Shown here piece after piece: positions 43,668-53,010 of a DNA stretch of 64,000 nt (position 1 is its first letter; every line of letters begins with the position of its first letter). The notes under the pieces were generated by a model. That model was not told the DNA's origin and did not search any database. It saw only the letters and a list, made by a program, of their open reading frames with translations. Where the stretch lies: positions 1-64,000 of the forward strand of contig JAJRWA010000083.1 of assembly GCA_024277025.1 (NCBI GenBank). Direction: 5' to 3'. This DNA comes from Candidatus Krumholzibacteriota bacterium (lineage in GTDB: Bacteria > Krumholzibacteriota > Krumholzibacteriia > LZORAL124-64-63). A program made the translations under genes and the position numbers.

Positions 43668-46385
43668 CTAGTCCGGACCGAGCGAAACCTCGTACCGATT
43701 CTCCCGTGAGAACAGGCGCCCGGCCACGTCCCTGACCGCCTCGGCGCCACAGTCCCTGACCTGGGCGATCAATTCGGCCAGATTATTGGCGCTGCGGCCG
43801 TAGATGCGGTCCCGCGCCGCCCGGGTGACCCGCGAGCCGTTGGACTGGGACGAGATCAACATGTGGCCGAGCAACTCGGCCCGGGCGCGCTCGAACTCGG
43901 CGTCTGGAACCAGTTCCTGTTGCAGGCCGATGATCTCGTCCACCAGGGCGTCCCGGGCCTGGCTCGCCGTGTCCGGCGCGGTCAGCACGTAACCCATGAA
44001 CAGGCCCTGGCCGAAGCCGGCCGTGCTCATGGTGCCGGTGTTGTAGCACAGGCTCTGCCGGTTGCGCAGGGTTTCGAACAGGCGGCCGCTCTGGCCGTTG
44101 AGCACTTCCTTGAGCAGCATCAGCGGCACCCGGTCGGCCTCGGTGTCGGCCGGACCGGGCCAGGCCACCAGGACGACGCTCTGGTTCTGCTGCCGGATCA
44201 TCGTCTTGCTGACGATGCCATCGGGAATGCGCGCCGGACCCGGCTTCGGCAGGTCGGCGCCGGTGCCGGCCGGCAGGTCGGCCAGCAGGTCTTCCAGGCG
44301 CGGCAGCAGTTCGTCAGGGTCCAGATCGCCCCCGATCGTGATCCGCAGCCGGTCCGCGGTCCAGGTTTGGCGGTGTCGGGCCAGCAGGTCCTCCCGCGTG
44401 TGGCGGGGGATGCTCTCGGCCAGACCCGACAGGGGGCGCCCGTAGGGGTGGTCCCCATACATCAATTTCCGCAGACGCAGAGCCGCCGCCTGGATCGGGT
44501 TGTCTTCCACGGCCGCCAACTGCTCCAGAGCGAGGCGTTTCTCCTGCTCGATCTCGACCGGTGCGAAGCCGGGTTCGGCGATGGTCAGGCCCAGCAGTTC
44601 CAGGGCCCGGTCCTTGCGGCCGGACAGGACCGAAAGGAACAGGCCGCCGAAATCCCGGTCGATCTGGGGCCCGAGCGAAGCGCCTTCCCCTTCGAGGATC
44701 TCGTGCAAGGCTTCTGCGCCCAGATCACCGGCGCCCTTGACCTGGACGATCTGGGTCAAGGCGGCCAGGCCGGCGTCCTGTGCGGTCTCGGCCGTGGCGC
44801 CGCCGGGACTGGTCAGGCTCAGCGTCAGGATGGGCAGGGCGCGGTCCACGCGGTAGCACACCTCGACGCCGTTGCCCAGCCGGACGGTTTCGAACCGGGG
44901 ATTGGCCGCCGGGCCACCGTTCTTGTGCGGTCGATCCGCCTGCCGGGCGTGGTCCGCCGGCCGGGCAATGGCCCGCGCCGGTCCGGTCGACAGGGTCGGC
45001 GCCAGCAGGGCCGCCAACTGACCGGCGTCGGTCGGAATACCGGTGGCCCGGGGATCGGTGCCCTCCGGCAGGTAGATCACCAGATTCAGATTGCCCAGCC
45101 GGAAGACCGTCCGGCAGTAGCGGGACACGTCCCGGGCGGTGACGGCGGTTACCTGGTCGGGGAAGGTGAAGGCACCGGCCAGATCTTCGTTCAGGTCATA
45201 GTGGCCCAGATTGGCCGCCCGGCCCTGCACCGTCTCGGCCCCGAACAGGAATCCGCGCGAGACCCGGGTGATCGCGCGCTGCAGTTCGGCATCGGTGCAG
45301 CCGTCGGTCTTGAGATCTTCCAGGACCCGGGCGATTTCAGTCACGGCGCCGGCCAGACGATCGGCACTGGTCTCCAGATCGATCATGATGATCCCCTCGC
45401 GGGGCCCGGTCTCGGTCATGACCGCAAAGTCATCCACCAGTTTCTTCTCTTCCTGGACTTCGCGGTAGAGACGGCAACTGCGCCCGTCGGACAGCACCCG
45501 GCGCACAACGCCGAGGATGGCGTCCAGCCCGTCTACCTCACCCGGGGCCGGGAAGACCAGCTTGGCGTACGCCTTCTTGATATCCCCGTACTCCAGCCGC
45601 AACCGCGGCGCGGCGTGGTCCGGTTCGGTCGGTGGCTCGGCGACGATCGCCTGCGGCCCGGACGGTCCGCCAAAGAGGGCGGCGTCGACCGCGCCGAATT
45701 TTTCCCGCACCTGGCTGAAGACCGCCGCCGGATCCACGGCCCCGGCCACCACCACGGTCATGTTGTCCGGCCGGTAGGCCGAGCGCCAGAAGGCCAGGAT
45801 TTCGTCTCGGTCCCGCTCGATGAGATTCTCGTCGCGGCCGCCGATCGGGTGCTGATAGGGGCTGATATCGAAGCTCAGTTCGCAGCCCCAGCGCCAGGTC
45901 ACGCCGAAGCCGAAGGGGATGTCATCATACATGTGGTTCTCGTGCACGAGCACCTGCCGTTCGGCGTCCAGGCTTTCGGCGGCAAAGGCCGAATGAAACA
46001 GGGCGTCACTGAGGATATCGATCGTGCGCGGCAGATTCTCGCTGGGCACCGTGATGTGGTAGTTGGTCGACTCGTACCCCGTGCCGGCGTTGGTGGCGCC
46101 CCCGGCGGTGGCCACCTCGCGCGCGAAATCCCCCTCGTTGCGGCGGCCGGTGCCCTTGAAAAGCATGTGTTCGATGCCGTGGGACCAGCCCCGCAGGGGC
46201 TCGGGTTCGCGGTTGCTGCCGACCCGGACCCAGACGTTGCAGATGGCCACCGCGGTCCGGTGGTCCTCCTGGATGATCACGCGCAGGCCGTTGGCCAGGC
46301 GGGCGGTGTGCAGTCCCGGGGCCAGCGCACAGGGCTCAAGGACATCGGTCCGGGCAGGGTAGGGTGCAGGCTTCGCGGTGGCCAT
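43668..46385 (-). CDS. M16-family zinc metallopeptidase (two-domain, pitrilysin/PqqF-like)
   Basis: A 905-residue protein with two M16 halves. The active half has the inverted zinc motif HxxEH at His69-His73 (HGIEH) and the third ligand Glu149, exactly 76 residues later, in VLVHENHMYDD. The second half (from about residue 460) has the fold but no HxxEH, as is usual for the inactive partner domain. No obvious signal peptide follows ATG 46385, so it may be cytoplasmic. It would degrade peptides in a clamshell chamber. It starts divergent from the ClC operon. Confidence 0.93.
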   Translation of the reverse strand: MATAKPAPYPARTDVLEPCALAPGLHTARLANGLRVIIQEDHRTAVAICNVWVRVGSNREPEPLRGWSHGIEHMLFKGTGRRNEGDFAREVATAGGATNAGTGYESTNYHITVPSENLPRTIDILSDALFHSAFAAESLDAERQVLVHENHMYDDIPFGFGVTWRWGCELSFDISPYQHPIGGRDENLIERDRDEILAFWRSAYRPDNMTVVVAGAVDPAAVFSQVREKFGAVDAALFGGPSGPQAIVAEPPTEPDHAAPRLRLEYGDIKKAYAKLVFPAPGEVDGLDAILGVVRRVLSDGRSCRLYREVQEEKKLVDDFAVMTETGPREGIIMIDLETSADRLAGAVTEIARVLEDLKTDGCTDAELQRAITRVSRGFLFGAETVQGRAANLGHYDLNEDLAGAFTFPDQVTAVTARDVSRYCRTVFRLGNLNLVIYLPEGTDPRATGIPTDAGQLAALLAPTLSTGPARAIARPADHARQADRPHKNGGPAANPRFETVRLGNGVEVCYRVDRALPILTLSLTSPGGATAETAQDAGLAALTQIVQVKGAGDLGAEALHEILEGEGASLGPQIDRDFGGLFLSVLSGRKDRALELLGLTIAEPGFAPVEIEQEKRLALEQLAAVEDNPIQAAALRLRKLMYGDHPYGRPLSGLAESIPRHTREDLLARHRQTWTADRLRITIGGDLDPDELLPRLEDLLADLPAGTGADLPKPGPARIPDGIVSKTMIRQQNQSVVLVAWPGPADTEADRVPLMLLKEVLNGQSGRLFETLRNRQSLCYNTGTMSTAGFGQGLFMGYVLTAPDTASQARDALVDEIIGLQQELVPDAEFERARAELLGHMLISSQSNGSRVTRAARDRIYGRSANNLAELIAQVRDCGAEAVRDVAGRLFSRENRYEVSLGPD

Positions 46386-46536
46386 GGCTTCTCTCTCGGT
46401 TGGGGGTTCGCTACAGCAATAACCGCAGTTGCGAGGGATGACAACCTCGGAAGCGATCATCGATCCGGGATTGACTCCCTGCACCCTGTTTCCCAGTATT
46501 GGGCCAGCGAATCCCCCGACCGAAGCAGGAGCAGTC

Positions 46537-48639
46537 ATGACGTCCAGCCAGGCCGGACCCGGTTTCAACCGGTTCCGGCGTGCCCTCTTTGCAGTTGTCG
46601 AACGGTTCAGCCCGGACGAAACCACGCTGATGGTGGTTGTGGCCGCAGTCGTGGGCCTGATGGGTGGCTTCGGCGCCATCATCTTCAGGTACCTGGTGGA
46701 ATTCTTCCAGTCGATGGCCCTGGGCAGCGGCGAGAATACCGTGGCCCTGCTGGCTGCGGTTCCCTGGTGGCAGAAAATGCTGCTGCCGATCGTCGGTGGA
46801 CTGGTGGTCGGCCCCCTGATCCATTTTCTGGCCCGCGAGGCCAAGGGACATGGCGTGCCCGAAGTCATGGAGGCGATGATCTTCCGCAAGGGCGTGATTC
46901 GCCCGGCGGTCGCCGCGGTGAAGATCGTGGCCAGCGCGATCACCATCGCCTTCGGTGGCTCGGTCGGCCGCGAGGGGCCGATTGTGCAGATCGGGGCCGG
47001 TCTGGGCAGCACCCTGGGCCAGATCCTGCGCTACTCGCCCCAGCGCTTGCGCACCCTGATCGGCTGCGGAGCCGCGGCCGGTATCGCCGCGACTTTCAAC
47101 GCGCCCATTGCCGGCGCCTTCTTCGCCCTGGAAATCCTGACCCGGGACTTCGCCGTCGTCACTTTCAGTCCGATCATCGTCGCCAGCGTGGTCGCCACGG
47201 CCGTCAGCCGCGAGTTCCTGGGGGACACACCCGCGTTCCCGGTGCCCGACTTCAGCATCGCCGGCTATCACGAGCTGCCCTTGTACCTGCTGCTGGGCCT
47301 GGTGGTCGGCGTCGTGGCCATGGTCTATGTCCGCACTTTGTACGGCACCGAGGATTTCTTCGAGCGCCTGCACCTGCCGGACTGGCTGAAGCCGACGGTG
47401 GGCGGCGTCGTACTCGGCGTGCTGTTCCTGTTCTTTCCGCAGGTCTACGGTGTCGGCTATTCGTCGATGGTCGAGGCCCTGGACGGGGAAATGGCCCTGC
47501 GGATGATGGCCCTGCTGGTGGTGGTCAAGCTCGTGGCCGTCAACATCACTCTGGGGTCGGGCTACTCCGGCGGTATTTTCGCCCCGGGCCTGTTCCTGGG
47601 CGGTATGCTGGGCGGCGCCTTCGGGGCCCTGGTCGAGCTGTGGGTGCCCGGTTCGCACGGGGCGATCGGGACCTTCGCCATGGTCGGCATGTGCGCCATG
47701 GTCGGCTCGGTGACCGGCGCGCCGCTGACGGCGATCCTGATCCTGTTCGAGATGACGGGGCAGTACACGGTGATCCTGCCGCTGATGCTCGCGAGCATCG
47801 GGGCGGCCCTGGTCTATCGGGCGATCATGAAGGACACGATCTTTTCGCTGAAATTCAGTCGGCGGGGGCAGGATCTCAGCTTCGGCCGCGAGTCGGCGAT
47901 CCTGCGCGACTTCCACGTGGAAGACATCATGGAGGTCAATCCGGTCTCGATCCCCCGCGAGCAGCGGCTGGACCACGTGCTGGAATTGTTCCTGTCCCAT
48001 AGCGAAGAGCACTACTATGTGGTCGACGAGCAGGGCATGCTGGCCGGCCGGATCTCGATCCACGACGTGAAGGACCTGCTGCGCGAGGAGAATCTCCAGG
48101 ACATCGTGATCGCCGACGACATCTGCAATCCCGTCGAGGATGTCGTCTACCGGCAGGACAACCTGGAGGATTGCCTGCTCAAGCTGGGCCATCGCGACAC
48201 GACGGATTTGCCTGTACTGTATAATCGGACCCATCCGGTGCTGGTGGGCCTGATCTCGCGGCGGGCGATCATGGAGATCTACAACCGCGAGGTGCTGCAG
48301 CACCAGGACATGGGGATCAATCTGGTGACCGGTGCGGCCCGCATGCACGACTGCGTGGAATTGCCCGAGTCGTACAAGGTCCAGTTGTTCACGCCGCCGA
48401 CCGAGTGGCTCGGCCGCAACCTCAAGGAACTGGCTTTGCGGCCGAATTTCAATATTGCCGTGCTGGCGGTCCAGCACCGCGACCGGATGGGCGGCTGGCA
48501 CAACGAGATGCCGGATCCCGACCACCCGCTGGGCCCCGACGAGCGTCTGATCATCGTCGGCGAAGTCGGCAAGCTGGAAGAGTTGCTGTTGGCCACCAGA
48601 CGGGGCGGACAGCTCCCCCTGGAGAGGCCGGAGACCTGA
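46537..48639 (+). CDS. ClC-family chloride channel/antiporter with CBS pair and TrkA-C domain
   Basis: A 700-residue protein from ATG 46537 (AGGAG upstream). The membrane part has the ClC filter signatures: KGHGVPEV, the gating GSVGREGPIVQIG (Glu present) and GSGYSGGIFAPGLFLGG. Cytoplasmic CBS domains follow (about 460-590: VEDIMEVNPVSIP, YVVDEQGMLAGRISIHD, DLPVLYN), then a TrkA-C (RCK-C) domain with VELPESYKV and PDERLIIVGE. The TrkA-C tail suggests control by a small ligand. Its TGA overlaps the next ATG by one base. Confidence 0.93.
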   Translation: MTSSQAGPGFNRFRRALFAVVERFSPDETTLMVVVAAVVGLMGGFGAIIFRYLVEFFQSMALGSGENTVALLAAVPWWQKMLLPIVGGLVVGPLIHFLAREAKGHGVPEVMEAMIFRKGVIRPAVAAVKIVASAITIAFGGSVGREGPIVQIGAGLGSTLGQILRYSPQRLRTLIGCGAAAGIAATFNAPIAGAFFALEILTRDFAVVTFSPIIVASVVATAVSREFLGDTPAFPVPDFSIAGYHELPLYLLLGLVVGVVAMVYVRTLYGTEDFFERLHLPDWLKPTVGGVVLGVLFLFFPQVYGVGYSSMVEALDGEMALRMMALLVVVKLVAVNITLGSGYSGGIFAPGLFLGGMLGGAFGALVELWVPGSHGAIGTFAMVGMCAMVGSVTGAPLTAILILFEMTGQYTVILPLMLASIGAALVYRAIMKDTIFSLKFSRRGQDLSFGRESAILRDFHVEDIMEVNPVSIPREQRLDHVLELFLSHSEEHYYVVDEQGMLAGRISIHDVKDLLREENLQDIVIADDICNPVEDVVYRQDNLEDCLLKLGHRDTTDLPVLYNRTHPVLVGLISRRAIMEIYNREVLQHQDMGINLVTGAARMHDCVELPESYKVQLFTPPTEWLGRNLKELALRPNFNIAVLAVQHRDRMGGWHNEMPDPDHPLGPDERLIIVGEVGKLEELLLATRRGGQLPLERPET

Positions 48640-49304
48640 TGACCACTGAGGCCAAAGCCCCGGAGTACTATGGACGCCCGCGACGCGAGATGATCGCGCA
48701 GGTACCGGCCACCGCGGCGGTGGTGCTGGATGTCGGCTGTGGGGCGGGTGCTTTCGGGGCTGGTCTGAAGGCCGAGTGGAACCGACAGGGGCGCACCCTT
48801 GCGGTGTGGGGCGTCGAACTGGACACCGCCGCCGCCGCGCGGGCCGCTGAAGTCCTGGACCGGGTCATCGTCGGCGATGCCGGCGTGGTGCTGGCCGACC
48901 TGCCGGCCGGGGGCTTCGACACGGTCATCCTCAATGATATTCTGGAGCACGTGGTCGAACCTGAGGCCCTGCTGCGCAGCCTGCGGCCGTTGCTGACGAC
49001 CGACGGGTGCGTGGTGGCTTCGCTGCCCAACGTGCGGCATTTCCCCAATGTGGTGAACCTGGTGATCCATGGCCGCTGGGACTACACCGACGAAGGCATC
49101 CTGGACCGCACCCATCTGCGGTTCTTCACGCGCTCGAGCATGGTGGATCTGTTCACCGGTTGCGGGTTCGCTGTCGAACGCACCGTGGGCCTCAACCCCA
49201 CCGGTTCGCTGAAGTTCAAACTCCTGAATCTGTTGACCCTGGGGCGCTGGGCGGATATGCGTTTTCTGCAGTTCGCCGTCACCGCCCGGCTGGGGGAGAA
49301 GTAG
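48639..49304 (+). CDS. SAM-dependent methyltransferase (class I, MetW/UbiE-like)
   Basis: A 221-residue enzyme beginning in the stop codon of the ClC gene (TGATG). The SAM site is VVLDVGCGAGAFGAGL, followed by VWGVELD, then FDTVILNDILEHVVEP (motif with catalytic-side Glu-His) and the LRPLLTTDGCVVASLPNVRHFPNV block typical of glycan- and lipid-cluster methyltransferases. The two-nucleotide gap to a polysaccharide deacetylase suggests a role on envelope sugars, but the substrate is unknown. Confidence 0.87.
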   Translation: MTTEAKAPEYYGRPRREMIAQVPATAAVVLDVGCGAGAFGAGLKAEWNRQGRTLAVWGVELDTAAAARAAEVLDRVIVGDAGVVLADLPAGGFDTVILNDILEHVVEPEALLRSLRPLLTTDGCVVASLPNVRHFPNVVNLVIHGRWDYTDEGILDRTHLRFFTRSSMVDLFTGCGFAVERTVGLNPTGSLKFKLLNLLTLGRWADMRFLQFAVTARLGEK

Positions 49305-49306
49305 CC

Positions 49307-50185
49307 ATGGCCCGCCACGGCAATATCCTGACGGTCGATGTGGAGGAGTGGTTTCATGGCCACAACTATCTGGACCATGTGCCGCCCGGGCAGTGGGACA
49401 GTCAGGAGTCGCGGGTTGAAAAGGGCACGCTTCGCTGCCTGGATCTACTGGACCGCCACCAGGTCCGGGCGACGTTCTTCGTGCTGGGCTGGACGGCGGA
49501 GCGCCACCCGGACCTGATTGCCGAGATCGCCCGCCGCGGCCATGAGATCGGCTGCCACAGCCACCGCCATCCCGAGGTCTTCAAGCTCAGCCCGACGGAG
49601 TTCCGGGCCGATTGCCGGCAGGCCCTGAATGCCCTGGCGGCTGCGGGGATCGACGAGGTGGCCGGCTACCGTGCTCCGAGCTTCAGCATCACCCCGCCGG
49701 TGCATGACTACCTGCATATTCTGGCCGAGCTGGGGTTCCGCTATGACTGCTCCATTTTTCCGGTGCGGCATCCGCGCTACGGTCAGCCGGGCTCGCCACG
49801 GGCGGCCTACCGCCTGCCCGGCAAGTCGTCGACGTTGACGGTCGTGCCCATGCCCACCTGGCGCGTCCTGGGCCAGAACATTCCCTTCTCGGGCGGCGGC
49901 TACATGCGGCTGCTGCCCTGGCCGGCCTATCGTTTCCTGCGAGCCATGGCTGCGCGGCAGAACCAACCCTGCATCGTGTACATCCATCCCTGGGAACTGG
50001 ACGACTACAAGCCCCGGGCCGGCCAGTCGGCGGCCACCAGCCTGCGCAGCCAGGGTGGCCAGGATTCGGTGCTGGGCAAATTGGAAAAGCTGCTGGGCGA
50101 GGGCGGGTTTCAGACCATGGGCGAGTATGTCGCCGGTCTGGCTAGGGACGCCGCAGGTCAGCCGGTCGCAGAACCGACCCCCTGA
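49307..50185 (+). CDS. Polysaccharide deacetylase (XrtA-system/NodB type)
   Basis: A 292-residue carbohydrate esterase. NodB motif 1 is LTVDVEEWFHG (catalytic Asp and the second Asp position), motif 2 is HEIGCHSHRHPEV (metal His pair), and later GYRAPSFS and HPWELDDYKP complete the site. The EEWFHGHN-type start and the IVYIHPWELD ending are characteristic of the deacetylases of exopolysaccharide/exosortase clusters. It would remove N-acetyl groups from a surface glycan. Its last 44 nt overlap the end of the amidohydrolase on the other strand. Confidence 0.92.
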   Translation: MARHGNILTVDVEEWFHGHNYLDHVPPGQWDSQESRVEKGTLRCLDLLDRHQVRATFFVLGWTAERHPDLIAEIARRGHEIGCHSHRHPEVFKLSPTEFRADCRQALNALAAAGIDEVAGYRAPSFSITPPVHDYLHILAELGFRYDCSIFPVRHPRYGQPGSPRAAYRLPGKSSTLTVVPMPTWRVLGQNIPFSGGGYMRLLPWPAYRFLRAMAARQNQPCIVYIHPWELDDYKPRAGQSAATSLRSQGGQDSVLGKLEKLLGEGGFQTMGEYVAGLARDAAGQPVAEPTP

Positions 50186-51476
50186 GAATCATCGCTTCGA
50201 TGGTCTGCAGGTTGGTGATGTCCAGCCGGGGGTCATCCGTCAGGACCAGGATGTCAGCCCGACAGCCCGGGGTCACTCCCCCCAGTTCAGACCAGCCGTA
50301 CGCCAACGCGTAATTGCCTGTGGCTGCGGCCAGGGCCTCGCGGGGGCTCAGGCCCCAGCGCACCAGAGCGGCCAACTCGGTGTGCAGGCTGATGCCCGGC
50401 ATCGTGCCCCAGACATCGGTGCCGCTGCCGGCCAGATAGTGGCAGCCGGCAGCCCGGTTGATGATCTCGATCCGTTCGGTGGCGGCCGCCAGTTTGCCGT
50501 AGGCTTCGTGCTGGGCCGCTGTCCAGTCCTGGCGGCCGGTGACCTTGTCGGCGGGACGGTTGATGTCGGCCGGATCCAGCAGAGCCGCCGCCGGCCACGA
50601 CCAGGGATTCACCGCACCAGGCTGGTGCAGATACAGCAGGCTGGCCGTCGGCAGCAGGAAAGTGCCGGAAGCGGCCAGGCGAGCCGCGTACCCGGCCACA
50701 CCGGGTGAGGTGCCACCAAGCCCGGACAGCCAGCGGTAGTAGCGCCACTTGGGACTGTCCAGTTCGTCGCTGAACGGTTCGCGCGCCACGCCGGCGATCA
50801 TCTCATCGTCAGCCAGGCCCAGGCTGTAACGCGTGGTGTGGACGAAGGCGTCGACGCCGCAATTCATGGCGTCGGTGTAGCGGGCGGTGGCCAGTTCGCC
50901 AATCGTGGCGAGGCCGCGTTGGTGGGCGTGGTGGTTCACCAGACGCAGCTTGGCGGCCGGCAGGCCGTACATCAGCAGGGCCACCCGGACGCCGGCGTCG
51001 GCCAGGCTGTCCACGCGCGCCAGCAGGTCGGCCAGCGGACGGTCCTCGAAGCCGACATCCTCGAGTCTGTAGATTGCCGGGCCGGGATCGGCGTCCAGGT
51101 ACAGCGGCCCCCGACGGCCGCCCCCGACTCCCACGATCGTGGTGATGCCCAGGGACAGATAGGCCTGGGCGTAGGCCTGGTTGTTCAACACGGCGAAACC
51201 ATCGACCAGACCCGGCGTGAGGTAGCGGCCGGCCGCCTTGATGACCCTCATCCCGGCCGGGATTTCCACTTCGGCGCTCGGCCCGACCGCGGTGATGAAA
51301 CCGTCCTCAATGAGAACTGTCTGCCCGGTGTGATCTGTGGTTCCGCGGCCCAGGTCGCTGACATCGATGATGGTGCCGCCGACAATGGCCAAATCGTTCC
51401 GGGCCAGACCGGGCGCGGCGGCCAGGACCAGTGTCGCCGCCAGCAGGATCCAGGACAGTTCGGCGTGGTCTCGCAT
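50142..51476 (-). CDS. Amidohydrolase-fold protein lacking the HxH metal motif
   Basis: A 444-residue exported protein (signal peptide to about residue 25, LAAAPGLARND). The N-terminal beta sandwich (AIVGGTIIDVSDLGRG, VLIEDGFITAVG, GMRVIKAAGRYLTPGLVDG) and C-terminal LSPREALAAATGNYALAYGW and ADILVLTDDP are classic amidohydrolase. But where the HxH should follow PGLVD the chain reads GFAVLNNQ, so both first metal ligands are missing, while the HHAHQRG histidines and the late GTDVWG Asp remain. It is probably a mono-metal or inactive binding protein. Confidence 0.87.
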   Translation of the reverse strand: MRDHAELSWILLAATLVLAAAPGLARNDLAIVGGTIIDVSDLGRGTTDHTGQTVLIEDGFITAVGPSAEVEIPAGMRVIKAAGRYLTPGLVDGFAVLNNQAYAQAYLSLGITTIVGVGGGRRGPLYLDADPGPAIYRLEDVGFEDRPLADLLARVDSLADAGVRVALLMYGLPAAKLRLVNHHAHQRGLATIGELATARYTDAMNCGVDAFVHTTRYSLGLADDEMIAGVAREPFSDELDSPKWRYYRWLSGLGGTSPGVAGYAARLAASGTFLLPTASLLYLHQPGAVNPWSWPAAALLDPADINRPADKVTGRQDWTAAQHEAYGKLAAATERIEIINRAAGCHYLAGSGTDVWGTMPGISLHTELAALVRWGLSPREALAAATGNYALAYGWSELGGVTPGCRADILVLTDDPRLDITNLQTIEAMILRGSVLRPADLRRP

Positions 51477-51534
51477 CGGACACTCCCGGTTTGGTCAAAA
51501 CCCGAGGTTGGACCCAACCTCGCAGCTAGCTGCT

Positions 51535-51714
51535 TCAGGTCGGGCCTTTGCAGGCTGCGTTCTGTTTGGCGGTGAAGAAGTCGCGATCAGCCTGGTGGTG
51601 GCAGTGCTTGTACTTCTTGCCCGAGCCACACCAGCACGGGGCGTTTCGGCTCAGGTTGCGGGCCGCTTCCGGTGGGACCGGATCGCTTGAAAAGAGTTTT
51701 TGCCAGAAGCCCAT
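51535..51714 (-). CDS. Small SEC-C motif protein
   Basis: A 59-residue protein from ATG 51714. Its C-terminal half is a SEC-C zinc motif ([16 protein letters not shown]), the same module found at the end of SecA and used to bind SecB or ribosomes. The N-terminal part is [10 protein letters not shown]-like and basic/amphipathic. Stand-alone SEC-C proteins are common and of unknown function. Confidence 0.85.
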   Translation of the reverse strand: MGFWQKLFSSDPVPPEAARNLSRNAPCWCGSGKKYKHCHHQADRDFFTAKQNAACKGPT

Positions 51715-51794
51715 GCTGTCGCCTCGCCATGGTCCTTGTTGTGATGGATGAGTTGGGAACCAATTTATGCCTGATCCGTGCAAAGACCAAAGAA

Positions 51795-51821
51795 AACGGA
51801 CCCTTCGCCGTGGGGTCCGTT
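51795..51821. terminator. Orphan GC-rich hairpin in the galT-SEC-C intergenic region
   Basis: AACGGACCC (51795-51803) pairs perfectly with GGGTCCGTT (51813-51821). T-rich sequence follows on both strands (TCTCTTTC on plus, TTCTTTGG on minus), but no annotated gene ends here. It may be an attenuator ahead of the SEC-C gene or the end of a short RNA. Confidence 0.5.
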
Positions 51822-51974
51822 CTCTTTCGCTCGCCCGTATCTTCTCGCCGTTGTCATCAGTTGTGCCGCAAGGGGGGAAGCGGGTTGGCCGATGTCCTGG
51901 TTCGGTGTATTCTACGCAGCAGCCTGGGGGAAGGTTCCCCGGAAAATGGAAATAATTGAGAGGACTCCCCAGAA

Positions 51975-53003
51975 ATGTCCATGCTCAGGCAGGATCCCCT
52001 GACCGGGCGGTGGGTGATCATCGCCGCAGGCCGCAGCACCCGTCCCAACGAATTTCCGTCCCGGCGGTGGGAGCGCAGCCCGGCCGCGAAGTGCCCTTTC
52101 TGTCCCGGCCACGAGGATCAGACCACTCCCGAGGTGCTGGCCCTGGGCCGGCCGGACGGCGCGGTGCCCAATGGGGACCGCTGGCGGCTGCGAGCCTTTC
52201 CGAACCTGTATCCGGCTCTGGTGCCGGACGGCACCAAACCCGGGTTCGGCCTGCCCGAGGGGTCCGAGCAGGACCTGTTCCGGCATGCCCCGGGCGTGGG
52301 GCGTCACGAGGTCGTGGTCTACACACCGGATCATCTGGGCAGTCCGGCCAGTCTGGCGCCGAGCCAGTGGACCGACCTGCTCCTTGTCCTGCGGGACCGG
52401 GCGCGGGACTTCGCCGGTCACCCCGATGTGCGTTATGTCTCGGCTTTCTGCAACCACGGTCCCGACGCCGGGGCCACCCTGGCCCACCCCCACATGCAGA
52501 TCATCGGGGCGCCGGAGGTGCCGCTGCTGGCGGTCAACAAGGCGGCCCGCAGCCTCCGGTACCTGACAGATACGGGATGCTGCCTCGTCTGTGACCTGGC
52601 TGTCGCCGAACGCGAGCTCGGCGCCCGGCTGATCGCGGCGAACGACGACTGGACGGTCTGGGCGCCCTGGGCCAGCCGGTTCCCCTGGGAAATGCTGTTT
52701 GCGCCGCGCCGGCACCAGGCTTCGCTGACGGCGGCCGGCGACAGCGAGTTGGCGTCCCTGGCCAGGGTGCTGGCCCCGACCCTGCGCAAGCTGTTCGCCA
52801 TCCACGAGGATCCGTCCTTGAATATTGTCATCCACAGCACGACAGTCGATGCCGTGGGCAACGACCAGGACGCTGCGGCCTTCCACTGGCATCTGGAAGT
52901 GCTGCCGCGCCTGAGCCGTCCGGCCGGATTCGAGGTGGGCACGGGGTACACCATCAACTCGGTGGTGCCTGAGGACGCAGCGGCCAAGCTGCGCCAGGAG
53001 TGA
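51975..53003 (+). CDS. galT: Galactose-1-phosphate uridylyltransferase-family protein
   Basis: A 342-residue GalT-type HIT-superfamily enzyme: zinc pair CPFCPGHE near residue 40, the PNLYPAL segment, [34 protein letters not shown] holding the catalytic His-Pro-His-x-Gln, and the second-half [15 protein letters not shown]. It transfers a nucleotidyl group between sugar-1-phosphates. As the first gene of a glycogen operon it may really work as an ADP/UDP-sugar phosphorylase feeding or draining GlgA substrate; sequence alone cannot decide. ATG 51975 has weak upstream GGA; ATG 51981 is an alternative. Confidence 0.92.
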   Translation: MSMLRQDPLTGRWVIIAAGRSTRPNEFPSRRWERSPAAKCPFCPGHEDQTTPEVLALGRPDGAVPNGDRWRLRAFPNLYPALVPDGTKPGFGLPEGSEQDLFRHAPGVGRHEVVVYTPDHLGSPASLAPSQWTDLLLVLRDRARDFAGHPDVRYVSAFCNHGPDAGATLAHPHMQIIGAPEVPLLAVNKAARSLRYLTDTGCCLVCDLAVAERELGARLIAANDDWTVWAPWASRFPWEMLFAPRRHQASLTAAGDSELASLARVLAPTLRKLFAIHEDPSLNIVIHSTTVDAVGNDQDAAAFHWHLEVLPRLSRPAGFEVGTGYTINSVVPEDAAAKLRQE

Positions 53004-53010
53004 GGTAGCA

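Noticed and set aside
43863-48002. A 1379-codon plus-strand open frame
   Set aside because: It runs opposite the M16 peptidase and into the ClC gene in another frame; both real genes have complete motifs and ribosome sites, the long frame has none.
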